NCBI GenBank assembly: GCA_030706105.1
Contig: JAUZPC010000226.1
Coordinates: 1-5,415 of the forward strand
Reading direction: 5' to 3'
Source of the DNA: Bacteroidota bacterium
GTDB lineage: Bacteria > Bacteroidota > Ignavibacteria > Ignavibacteriales > Ignavibacteriaceae
Length of the DNA: 5,415 bases
Positions 1 through 5,415 of this stretch are shown piece after piece; the stretch's first letter is position 1; each line of letters opens with the position of its first letter. The position numbers were made by a program, and so were the translations under genes. Under the pieces are notes generated by a model. That model ran no database searches and was not told where the DNA came from. It saw only the letters and a program-made list of their open reading frames with translations.

Positions 1-154
1 AACTAAGAATTGAAATAGACATTGAAATTTTGTTTATGTTTTGTTTCTAATTTTTCGTAGTTAACGATACTGGGATATGGATACATATTGATAATAAGAG
101 AAAATTTGTAATTAGATGTTTTATGCCGGTAACAAAAAATAAGCGTGCAATCAA
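1..154. other. AT-rich leading intergenic stretch, no gene seen
   Basis: No convincing coding region is visible on either strand. A plus-strand frame ends in a stop at about 48-50 and could in principle be the last few codons of a gene to the left, but its composition is not protein-like. The same frame is then open from 51 to about 200 and runs into the hairpin repeat, so I read it as chance. No RNA gene or terminator stands out. Confidence 0.5.
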
Positions 155-183
155 ACTCTGTAGGAGCGACATGTTAGTAGAAA
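155..183 (+). repeat. Hairpin-plus-tail repeat, copy A
   Basis: This copy has a degenerate left arm (ACTCT, 155-159), loop GTA, right arm GGAGC (163-167), then the tail GACATGTTAGTAGAAA (168-183). The first 13 bases of the tail match copy D on the other strand at 11 of 13 positions. The stem is weak here (three Watson-Crick pairs and one G-T), so this is probably a decayed member. Together with copies B-D it defines a local repeat family. From memory, similar short hairpins followed by an ACATATTNGTAG-like tail are scattered through many Bacteroidota/Ignavibacteriota genomes; I could not search to confirm this. Confidence 0.55.
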
Positions 184-203
184 TGATGAGACTATATTAT
201 TAG

Positions 204-232
204 GGAGCTCCATAGGAGCGGTATATAAGGCA
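204..232 (+). repeat. Hairpin-plus-tail repeat, copy B
   Basis: The stem is perfect: GCTCC (207-211), loop ATA, GGAGC (215-219). It is flanked on the left by GGA, which also makes the palindrome GGAGCTCC (204-211). The tail after the stem (GGTATATAAGG) is a diverged version of the copy A tail. Copy B is in the same orientation as A and inverted relative to copy C. Bases 205-226 match the reverse complement of 283-304 at 19 of 22 positions. Confidence 0.6.
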
Positions 233-282
233 AGAACGGCTCCTGGCATTTTTTATAGTTATAAGAATAAAACCACAGGACA

Positions 283-305
283 ACATATCGCTCCCATGGA
301 GCTCT
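283..305 (-). repeat. Hairpin-plus-tail repeat, copy C (inverted)
   Basis: Read on the minus strand, this is GAGCTCCATGGGAGCG followed by the tail ATATGT. The stem is perfect (GCTCC 290-294, loop CAT, GGAGC 298-302 in plus-strand terms). It is the inverted partner of copy B, 56 bases away. The two could pair as a long stem in single-stranded DNA or RNA, or each could fold into its own small hairpin. Confidence 0.6.
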
Positions 306-329
306 TTAATCTTCATTGCGCTTCAAATA

Positions 330-357
330 GCTACTAATATGCCGCCCGTACCGGGCT
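330..357 (-). repeat. Hairpin-plus-tail repeat, copy D (inverted, GC variant)
   Basis: The stem is GCCCG (344-348), loop TAC, CGGGC (352-356), a perfect five-pair stem of different sequence from copies B and C. The minus-strand tail GGCATATTAGTAG (343 down to 331) matches the copy A tail at 11 of 13 positions. A changed stem that still pairs, with a conserved tail, is what compensatory change in a structured element would look like. An adjacent weaker dyad (ATC-CC-TTTA-GG-GAT with single or double mismatches, about 360-376) may be a further decayed unit. Confidence 0.55.
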
Positions 358-605
358 CAATCTCCTTTAGGCTGATCGCCAATAATGCAATTTCTCCCCT
401 CGCGCAACAGCACCATCCATTAAATACCATACGTGCTTCTGTCCGTGTTAGGGTGTCTAAAACCAAGTGTCAATTTCCAATGCGGGGAAAAGCACACGGG
501 AATTAACAGACTTCTGCGGAAAGTCACACGATACGGCAATAGCTTTTCAGGTTGTTTATAAATCTATTATAATTAGTTATAAAATAATATTATATAAGTC
601 TGAAT
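358..605. other. Intergenic stretch upstream of alx, no gene seen
   Basis: About 358-545 is visibly richer in G and C than its surroundings, and 546-605 returns to very AT-rich sequence leading into the membrane-protein gene. Short open frames exist on both strands (for example plus 461-614 and minus about 545-423), but none has a credible start, ribosome site or recognisable protein. No GGGGAGUA-type core of the yybP-ykoY manganese riboswitch is visible. TATAAT at 568-573 and TATAAA at 578-583 could be -10 elements for the downstream gene, but neither has a well-spaced -35, so I do not call a promoter. Confidence 0.45.
446..540. mobile_element. Possible relic of an insertion-sequence end (IS21-like)
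   Basis: The stretch starts with TGTTAGGGTGTC and contains GTGTCAATTTCCAATGCGG. It then has two imperfect copies, 34 bases apart, of a TGCGG-AAA-CACACG-CGG-AAT pattern (481-503 and 515-540). Internal repeats of this style, with TGTCA and CACACG...CGG blocks, resemble my memory of the multiple-repeat ends of IS21-family elements. No transposase gene (istA/istB) is present and no opposite end is visible, so at most this is a solo end or remnant. The repeats are seen directly; the IS21 link is recollection and tentative. Confidence 0.22.
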
Positions 606-1547
606 ATGAGACCTGAGTTGTTATTATGGATATTATTTATAGTAATATTCATAATAGTATTTACCGCTGATATTTTTGTTACCGACCACCGTAAGGGCGA
701 TATAAAAGTTAAATCCGCTTTACTTTGGACAGGAGTATGGATTTTAACAGCTTTTCTTTTTGCTGCAATTATCGGCTACTTAATGCCCCTTCAGGCCCCA
801 ATAGATGGGCGCGTCCCAAACAATGCACTGGATTTTGTAACCGGATATCTGATTGAATTTTCCCTTTCAGTTGATAATCTTTTTGTCTTCATAATCGTTT
901 TTTCCAGGATGGGAATACCGAATAAAAACCAGCCGCACATTCTGAAATGGGGCATAATGGGGGCAATTGTTTTTAGAATTGCATTTATTTTTGCAGGGGT
1001 TGGACTTCTTGAAATGTTCTCATTTATGACATACGTATTTGGGGCAATTCTTGTAATTACCGCTATAAAAATTGCAATGTCCGGCGAAGATAAATTTGAT
1101 CCGGAACGTTCTGTTATTGTTAAAATGTTGTATAAATTCTTTAGTGTAAAAGGTACTAATGAAACGCACGGCTTTTTTATTATGGAGAACGGCAAAAGGT
1201 TTGTAACTATCAGCTTTATAACCGTTTGCATATTAGAACTTCTGGATGTTGTATTTGCAATTGATTCTATCCCGGCAGTACTGGCAATTACTACAAATTC
1301 TTTTATTGCAATAACTTCAAATTTATTTGCAATACTTGGGTTGCGCTCAATGTATTTTGCTTTATCCGGTCTTTTAGGGGCATTCAGATTCCTTAAATAT
1401 GGAATTACATTTATTCTATTTTTTATTGGTCTTAAAATGATTAGCGAGCATTGGATCTATATATCATCAATTACTTCTTTAATTGTAGTTACGTTAGTAA
1501 TAATGGTTTCAATCATTTTTTCATTAATATTCAGGGACAAAAAGTAA
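606..1547 (+). CDS. alx: TerC/Alx-family integral membrane protein (putative Mn2+ exporter)
   Basis: The 313-residue product is close to the usual length of Alx-type TerC proteins (about 320). About nine hydrophobic segments lie near residues 4-23, 37-58, 74-99, 114-135, 138-158, 199-226, 232-257, 262-282 and 286-308. The two family signatures are clear: EFSLSVDNLFVF at 84-95 and ELLDVVFAIDSIPAV at 211-225, followed by SNLFAILGLRSMYFAL. Acidic residues E84, D90, E211, D214 and D220 fall at the positions that, as I recall, E. coli Alx needs for manganese export (uniform offset of two). The family acts in the inner membrane in metal homeostasis; manganese as substrate is inferred. ATG 606 is the first ATG after the in-frame stop at 585, and the next in-frame Met is residue 60, so the start is secure although no Shine-Dalgarno is seen. 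It appears monocistronic. A tellurite-resistance label, from the family name, would be unsupported. Confidence 0.93.
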   Translation: MRPELLLWILFIVIFIIVFTADIFVTDHRKGDIKVKSALLWTGVWILTAFLFAAIIGYLMPLQAPIDGRVPNNALDFVTGYLIEFSLSVDNLFVFIIVFSRMGIPNKNQPHILKWGIMGAIVFRIAFIFAGVGLLEMFSFMTYVFGAILVITAIKIAMSGEDKFDPERSVIVKMLYKFFSVKGTNETHGFFIMENGKRFVTISFITVCILELLDVVFAIDSIPAVLAITTNSFIAITSNLFAILGLRSMYFALSGLLGAFRFLKYGITFILFFIGLKMISEHWIYISSITSLIVVTLVIMVSIIFSLIFRDKK

Positions 1548-1608
1548 AGGAACAAGTACCTATCATATCTTCGGCAATTCTTTTACCATTAAAACTGTTC
1601 CTTGTCCC
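1534..1608 (+). other. Inverted repeat spanning the alx stop codon
   Basis: GGGACAA (1534-1540) can pair with TTGTCCC (1602-1608), and GGAACA (1549-1554) with TGTTCC (1596-1601). This gives 13 pairs with an eight-base bulge on the 5' side and a 41-base loop. The stem covers the last codons and the stop of alx. No T-run follows, so it is not a classical intrinsic terminator. It could be a 3'-end stabilising hairpin or chance. I see no other terminator for alx before 1942. Confidence 0.35.
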
Positions 1609-1631
1609 ATAATTGATCAATTGTGTATGAT
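1602..1631 (+). promoter_or_regulatory. Candidate sigma70-like promoter for a small RNA
   Basis: TTGTCC (1602-1607) and TATGAT (1626-1631) are separated by 18 bases, which is acceptable -35/-10 spacing. Transcription would start near 1638-1640 and run to the terminator at 1942-1971. The -35 overlaps the right arm of the alx-stop hairpin. Bacteroidota primary sigma factors often use different consensus elements (TTTG / TANNTTTG), so this is only a candidate. Confidence 0.25.
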
Positions 1632-1637
1632 TATACT

Positions 1638-1971
1638 ACATTGAGAAGGTTATTAGAAAGAGTTACTGTGTTAAAGGGGCTCAGCTTAAAAGGAAATGTA
1701 AGCAGGTATGAGTCAGGGCATAGACAGTACATGGACTTGGTTATTATGACGGCTTTAGCAGATTTTGTATTTAAGTTAAATTATATTCACCATTGTATTT
1801 CTTCCCTGTATATCAGATATTTTAAACGGAAGCTAGTCGGCTTAGCCAGATGAAAATGCTCCCGTTAGAAAGACTAAATATGGAGTGAGAAATACAAAGG
1901 CTCAATAGCAATATGCTACTTAGATTTAGATAAATTCCTTCAAAAACCGTCCGATCCCGGACGGTTTTTTT
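1638..1971 (+). ncRNA. Candidate structured non-coding RNA or small unknown gene
   Basis: About 330 bases lie between a candidate promoter and a strong intrinsic terminator with no recognisable protein. Local dyads include GCTTA/TAAGC (1684-1688 with 1699-1703), a nested CTCC...GGAG plus TTAG...CTAA hairpin (1859-1862 with 1882-1885, 1865-1868 with 1874-1877) and TAGCA-ATA-TGCTA (1906-1918). GAAGG near the proposed 5' end (1645-1649) can pair with CCTTC just before the terminator (1937-1941), closing the molecule. I looked for hallmarks of RNase P RNA (GAGGAAAGTCC, ACAGAAA), tmRNA (tRNA-like ends, tag ending ALAA) and SRP RNA (GGAA loop context) and found none. An alternative is a 76-codon frame at 1623-1853, but it starts with GTG inside the proposed -10, has no ribosome site, resembles no protein I know, and its first in-frame ATG is codon 37. 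Confidence 0.3.
1942..1971 (+). terminator. Strong rho-independent terminator
   Basis: CCGTCCG (1947-1953) pairs perfectly with CGGACGG (1958-1964) around the loop ATCC. The stem extends through AAAAA (1942-1946) with TTTTT (1965-1969), and seven T residues follow the GC-rich part on the plus strand. Because of the A-run and T-run symmetry it could also work on the minus strand, but no minus-strand gene lies to the right. It ends whatever is transcribed across 1548-1941, either a small RNA or alx read-through, and insulates the secreted-protein gene. Confidence 0.85.
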
Positions 1972-2077
1972 GTATCATCTATATTTTGTCCAATATGGTT
2001 TTATGAAGTAACTATTCACTTTAATCTATTATATCCCTTACCTATTTTTAGACTTATTATAAAATACTTTTTGGAAT
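1972..2077. other. Leader region of the secreted-protein gene
   Basis: This is about 106 AT-rich bases between the terminator and the next start codon. It must hold the promoter for the gene at 2078 if that gene is transcribed alone. TTGTCC (1986-1991), TATTAT (2027-2032) and TATAAA (2058-2063) are visible, but no well-spaced, well-matched pair can be assembled, so no promoter is called. Confidence 0.4.
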
Positions 2078-4123
2078 ATGAAAAAAATTATACTTATATG
2101 TTTTATCCTTTTTATAAATAGTATAACATTCAGCTATAATGCTGTTCTATTTAACGGTGCGGGTTCTTCTTTTCAGGATAAACTAGTAGCTATAACCATA
2201 GCAGGAATTGTTAACAGAGATTCTGCCAGATTATATCTTTTTAATGTAAATGAAACATGGAATTGGAACCAGACAGACGAAACCTGGCAAAACTTATACC
2301 ATTCACGCGGTAATGTTACTTTTGACAGCATTACCGGTATTCAGTCTTTAATAAATAGATTTAGAAGCTATATTAGAGGCGCAATAACATATGACCCTTA
2401 TAGATGGTTTGGTAATTTTTCAGGACAAAATTTTATGTGGCAAGGTGAAGTTGCCGCTATGTTGGGTGGTTTAACTGACCGTATCCCTCTCTCCCCCACC
2501 CAAGCCGGAAATTATAATATCCCTGTTTCTGACTCAGTTTTAATAAATGATTATTTTGATGGTGATTCTTCTATATGGGTTACCGGCAGGCTTGAATTAG
2601 CATCGCACTCTTGGAATAACACCTCTCTGTCTGAAGAAAATAAATATTTGACTCTATTAAATTGGGGTGTCCAAAATATATTACCACGCTGCAACCCTAA
2701 AAAGTTTTACCTGAGGGAAATAACCGACTACACTATTCAACAGAGGATGTTTCAGTGCAATTTAGCAGGAACAGATGATTTAAATTTTAACTCACTGCCT
2801 ACTGCCCGGGCTGATGTTTTAGAGACAGTGCTTAATTATCTTCATTCAAAAAATCAGACTACAATTTTTAATATATATGGCTGGATGCGGCCCGAACCAT
2901 TAGTACAATGGTTTATGTTTTTTGGGGCATCAATGCATGAAACATTATTGGGCAATCTTTCTTTCCATTCTTCATTTCCGGTTGCACCCAGACAGTATAA
3001 CAGACCTTCTAATATAGATACTAACAGTGTAAACCCTGAGCAAAAGTACTATATCATTTTTATAGGTTCAGAAGGTGACGCGGGTAATTGGAATATCGGT
3101 TTGCAGGCCGGGGCATGGATGTCACCCAAACGCGGATTAGTACCTGTAAATTGGGCTTGGAATCTGGAAATGCTTAATGAATTTCCTTTTATAGCTTCTT
3201 ATTATTATGACACAGCCACTCCTAATGACGGTTTCCTTTCAGCGATATCGCCTTTGGGATATTGTTATCCTGATATTTGGCCGGCTGAATCCTTGCAAGG
3301 AGCAATTGACTCTTCCAAATATCTTATGAATAAATTTAACATAAATCAGATTTATGGTTACAAGCATTATTGCGGATCAGGCACAACAAATTATAGAGGT
3401 AAATTAATTAGTAATAATTTTAACTTTGTTAAATATGGGGAATTCCAAAAAAATATTAATGCTTCTCTTTCCATAGTTTATGACCCTTCCTTATCATTGC
3501 AGAAACCGATATTAACATATAAGACACTGCTATTTAACCATTGCGGGGATGATAGTTTTTATGGGGATGTTTCCAATCTTGATACATTTGCAAATAGAAT
3601 TATTTCATCATTAACCGGAAAGACAAAGCCATATTATTTGCTGGCAGGGTATCAAAGATACCGCCAGGATGATTTTACAAACAGAACCGATCCCGGCAGC
3701 TCTGACATTTCAATTGACAGGCTAGTCCAGGTTGTTCAGAAATTAAAAAATAATGCGGCAATAGGACAGTCAATAGAAGTTTGCACAATTGAAAAGTTTA
3801 GTGCTTTAATGAGAAAGAGCACAGGACTTTCATCTGTTTCAGGAAGCGAACAAATTGTAAAAGAATATAAGCTATATCAAAATTATCCAAACCCTTTTAA
3901 TCCTATTACTACAATTTCATACAGTTTAGCCGCTCCATCTAAAACAATAATAGAAGTATTTGATGTATTAGGGAAACGAATAAAAGTTCTTGTAAATGAA
4001 GTGCAGTCTGCCGGTTGGCATTCTGTTGAATTTAATGCTTCAAATCTACCAAGCGGTATTTATTTTTACAAACTGACATCTGGAAGATATACAGAGACAA
4101 AAAAATTAGTTTTGTGCAAATAA
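2078..4123 (+). CDS. Secreted GxGYxYP-family protein (putative glycoside hydrolase) with T9SS sorting domain
   Basis: The 681-residue product starts with a signal peptide: two lysines, a hydrophobic core at about 4-17 and likely cleavage near residue 19. The body (about 20-585) fits the GxGYxYP family. YYIIFIGSEGDAGNW at 324-338 matches the family's acidic 'SDGDN'-type block, and PLGYCYP at 392-398 is the name motif with proline replacing the first glycine. The family is annotated as putative glycoside hydrolase; I know of no established substrate. Residues about 597-681 form a type A T9SS sorting domain, with YPNPFNP at 603-609, FDVLGKRIKVLVN, the SGIYFYKL block and a C-terminal TKKLVLCK. 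The protein should therefore cross the inner membrane by Sec and the outer membrane by T9SS, then be released or surface-anchored after tail removal. ATG 2078 is the first ATG after the in-frame stop at 2060. Only a weak GGA precedes it. No polysaccharide-utilisation genes lie beside it here. Confidence 0.88.
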   Translation: MKKIILICFILFINSITFSYNAVLFNGAGSSFQDKLVAITIAGIVNRDSARLYLFNVNETWNWNQTDETWQNLYHSRGNVTFDSITGIQSLINRFRSYIRGAITYDPYRWFGNFSGQNFMWQGEVAAMLGGLTDRIPLSPTQAGNYNIPVSDSVLINDYFDGDSSIWVTGRLELASHSWNNTSLSEENKYLTLLNWGVQNILPRCNPKKFYLREITDYTIQQRMFQCNLAGTDDLNFNSLPTARADVLETVLNYLHSKNQTTIFNIYGWMRPEPLVQWFMFFGASMHETLLGNLSFHSSFPVAPRQYNRPSNIDTNSVNPEQKYYIIFIGSEGDAGNWNIGLQAGAWMSPKRGLVPVNWAWNLEMLNEFPFIASYYYDTATPNDGFLSAISPLGYCYPDIWPAESLQGAIDSSKYLMNKFNINQIYGYKHYCGSGTTNYRGKLISNNFNFVKYGEFQKNINASLSIVYDPSLSLQKPILTYKTLLFNHCGDDSFYGDVSNLDTFANRIISSLTGKTKPYYLLAGYQRYRQDDFTNRTDPGSSDISIDRLVQVVQKLKNNAAIGQSIEVCTIEKFSALMRKSTGLSSVSGSEQIVKEYKLYQNYPNPFNPITTISYSLAAPSKTIIEVFDVLGKRIKVLVNEVQSAGWHSVEFNASNLPSGIYFYKLTSGRYTETKKLVLCK

Positions 4124-4230
4124 GTTGTAAAGTTATAAAGTTGAAAAGTTGAAAGTTATAAGGTTGAAAGTTGTAAAGTGGAAGGTTGGAAGTTGGAAGT
4201 GGAAAGTTGTAAAGTTGAAGGTGGAAAGTG
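4124..4230 (+). repeat. Degenerate 7-8 bp tandem repeat (GTTGAAA-type)
   Basis: About 14 head-to-tail units begin at the base after the stop codon of the secreted-protein gene. They read as GTTGTAAA, GTTATAAA, GTTGAAAA, GTTGAAA, GTTATAAG and so on, drifting to GTGGAAG and GTTGGAA, and end near GTGGAAA. Unit length alternates between 7 and 8 bases, so the array does not keep one reading frame. The plus strand is purine-rich with almost no C. A 67-codon frame starting with TTG at 4149 is a by-product of the array and is not called as a gene. Confidence 0.85.
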
Positions 4231-4320
4231 AATTTTCAATAGTGCTAATTTACTATAAATCCAATTTGAGAAGTAATAAAACATTAGGTAGGCTCCATTC
4301 TTTTCCTTTACACAAAAATA

Positions 4321-4348
4321 TTTGCAGATATCTGATAGTTTGTATAGT
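4321..4348 (+). promoter_or_regulatory. Candidate promoter of the receiver-kinase gene
   Basis: TTTGCA (4321-4326) and TATAGT (4343-4348) are 16 bases apart, each close to a sigma70-type element. Transcription would begin near 4354, leaving a leader of about 20 bases before ATG 4373. TTTACA (4307-4312) with TATCTG (4329-4334) is a weaker alternative. No operator dyad is obvious, and sigma consensus in this group is uncertain. Confidence 0.25.
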
Positions 4349-4372
4349 TTAGCAAATAAACTTAAATTTTTT

Positions 4373-5415
4373 ATGGAAAATCAATCAAAACCTAAGGTCC
4401 TAATTGTTGATGATGAAAAAGGTCTTCGTTTAGGAACAAAACGACTTCTGGAACGTGAGGGTTACGAGGTAAGCGCCGGAGAAAACGGTACTGAAGGAAT
4501 AAATCTTGGCACAGCAGAGGAATTTGATCTGGCCATAATTGATCTGAAAATGCCTGATGTGGACGGAATTACTGTTCTTAAAAGGATACATAATGCTTAC
4601 CCTAATACTATTTGCTTTATTGCAACAGCTTATGCCAGTTATGACACAGCCATAGAAGCTACAAAAATAGGGGCATTCAGCTATATCCCTAAGCCTTTTA
4701 CTCCGGAGGAGCTGATAAATCAGTTGAAAAGAGGATATGAAAAACGCCTTTTATTAATTGAAGCAGAAAAATGGAGGAAAGAGCGGGAGGAGCGTTTACT
4801 TGAGGTCGCTTTTGAAAAAACCCGTTTGAACACCATAATCAACTCTTTAATGGACGGGGTTTTGGTAGTAAATAAAACGGGAGAAGCCGTTCTATTTAAT
4901 CCGAGCGCATTAAAGTATTTGTCACTAAATAATATTGTGCTTGAGGAATATGTAATTGATAAACTGCATCCTGATATTGCCGCACTTATAAATAATTTTT
5001 TAACCTCAAACACTTACGAAAAGAAATCATACTCACATCAAATTGAATTAAAGCCAAACCGCGAATTATTTGTTGATGTTACTTCATCTGCCGTTCCGCA
5101 CCCGGACGGCTCACTTGCAGGTGTTGTAATTGTTATTAAAGATATTACCGAACTGAAAAAAGTAGAGATGCTAAAGTCCCAATTTGTCTCTATGGTATCT
5201 CACGAACTTAAAGCACCGATAGCAGCAGTGTACGGCTTTTTAAAACTAATTTTAGATGAAACCATCCCCCTTTCCCCGGAACAGCAAAAAGATTTTCTTA
5301 ACCGTTCCATGTTAAGGTTGGACTCTTTACTTAAAATGGTTAACGACCTGTTAGACATTTCCAGAATAGAAACTAAAACAGTTAAAAGAGAAATTAAAGA
5401 GATTTCCATCGTCAC
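4373..5415 (+). CDS. Receiver-PAS-histidine kinase, soluble hybrid two-component protein (3' partial)
   Basis: 347 codons are visible and the frame is open at the window edge. Residues about 8-124 are a CheY-like receiver: KVLIVDDE with acidic pocket D13/D14, phospho-acceptor D57 (IIDLKMPDVDG), T85 and K107 in the KPF motif. A charged, probably coiled-coil linker follows (about 125-152). Residues about 153-260 look like a PAS sensor domain (INSLMDGVLVVN at its start, VIVIKDITELKK at its end). The dimerisation/phosphotransfer helix follows, with phospho-acceptor H277 in SHELKAPI, a variant of the usual SHELRTPL, and the second helix LLKMVNDLLDISRIE at 319-333. The HATPase domain must lie beyond 5415. 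No membrane segment or signal peptide is seen, so it is cytosolic. The N-terminal receiver suggests an upstream kinase controls this one; substrate and target are unknown. ATG 4373 sits seven codons before the receiver core, as is normal; no Shine-Dalgarno is visible. Confidence 0.92.
   Translation, partial: MENQSKPKVLIVDDEKGLRLGTKRLLEREGYEVSAGENGTEGINLGTAEEFDLAIIDLKMPDVDGITVLKRIHNAYPNTICFIATAYASYDTAIEATKIGAFSYIPKPFTPEELINQLKRGYEKRLLLIEAEKWRKEREERLLEVAFEKTRLNTIINSLMDGVLVVNKTGEAVLFNPSALKYLSLNNIVLEEYVIDKLHPDIAALINNFLTSNTYEKKSYSHQIELKPNRELFVDVTSSAVPHPDGSLAGVVIVIKDITELKKVEMLKSQFVSMVSHELKAPIAAVYGFLKLILDETIPLSPEQQKDFLNRSMLRLDSLLKMVNDLLDISRIETKTVKREIKEISIV

Noticed and set aside
128..200. Short plus-strand frame starting ATG at 128
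   Set aside because: About 24 codons, ending inside repeat copy A with residues translated from the repeat itself; no ribosome site.
155..357. CRISPR array
   Set aside because: Units occur in both orientations with irregular spacing and diverged sequence; there are no regular spacers and no cas genes.
515..540. RNase P RNA-like GGAAAGTC string
   Set aside because: A short resemblance to the conserved GAGGAAAGTCC block only; none of the other conserved RNase P regions follow, and alx starts 65 bases downstream.
461..614. Open plus-strand frame of about 50 codons before alx
   Set aside because: No ATG start or ribosome site, overlaps the alx start, and runs through the repeat-containing GC-rich patch.
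791..1231. 146-codon minus-strand frame
   Set aside because: Lies entirely inside and antisense to the clear TerC/Alx coding sequence; no recognisable protein.
1623..1853. 76-codon plus-strand frame in the gap after alx
   Set aside because: GTG start, no ribosome site, first in-frame ATG only at codon 37, no recognisable family, and it overlaps a candidate promoter -10. Open frames of this length can occur by chance. Kept only as an alternative to the RNA candidate.
4149..4352. 67-codon plus-strand frame rich in K, V and W
   Set aside because: Starts with TTG inside the tandem repeat. The repetitive lysine/valine/tryptophan run is a translation artefact of GTTGAAA-like units, and the rest is unlike any protein I know.
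4720..5013. 97-codon minus-strand frame
   Set aside because: Antisense to the receiver-PAS-kinase gene, whose domain motifs are unambiguous on the plus strand.
5200..5415. 71-codon minus-strand frame at the window edge
   Set aside because: Antisense to the HisKA helix region of the kinase; no independent support.

Overview
The window looks like an AT-rich chromosomal segment of a Bacteroidota/Ignavibacteriota-type bacterium. The strongest clue is the C-terminal tail of the secreted protein at 2078-4123. It is a type IX secretion (T9SS, Por) type A sorting domain with the YPNPFNP motif, a system essentially confined to that superphylum. Start codons lack clear Shine-Dalgarno sequences, which also fits.

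Layout. Positions 1-605 contain no convincing gene. They hold four copies, two per strand, of a short hairpin-plus-tail repeat (155-357), then a more GC-rich patch (about 358-545) that includes a possible relic of an insertion-sequence end. Positions 606-1547 encode a nine-helix TerC/Alx-family membrane protein with the full set of membrane acidic residues linked to Mn2+ export. Positions 1548-2077 hold no convincing protein gene, but a plausible promoter, several local hairpins and a strong intrinsic terminator at 1942-1971 make a roughly 330-nt non-coding RNA possible. Positions 2078-4123 encode a signal-peptide-bearing GxGYxYP-family protein (putative glycoside hydrolase) with a T9SS sorting tail. 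Directly after its stop is a degenerate 7-8 bp tandem repeat (4124-4230). From 4373 to the window edge runs a soluble receiver-PAS-histidine kinase gene, cut off before its ATPase domain.

All supported genes are on the plus strand but are separated by long intergenic stretches (530 and 249 bp), so they look like independent transcription units. Nothing in the sequence ties metal homeostasis, the secreted protein and the kinase into one pathway. I did not find a clear new multi-gene system. The most unusual material is non-coding: the hairpin repeat cluster, the possible structured RNA and the tandem repeat.
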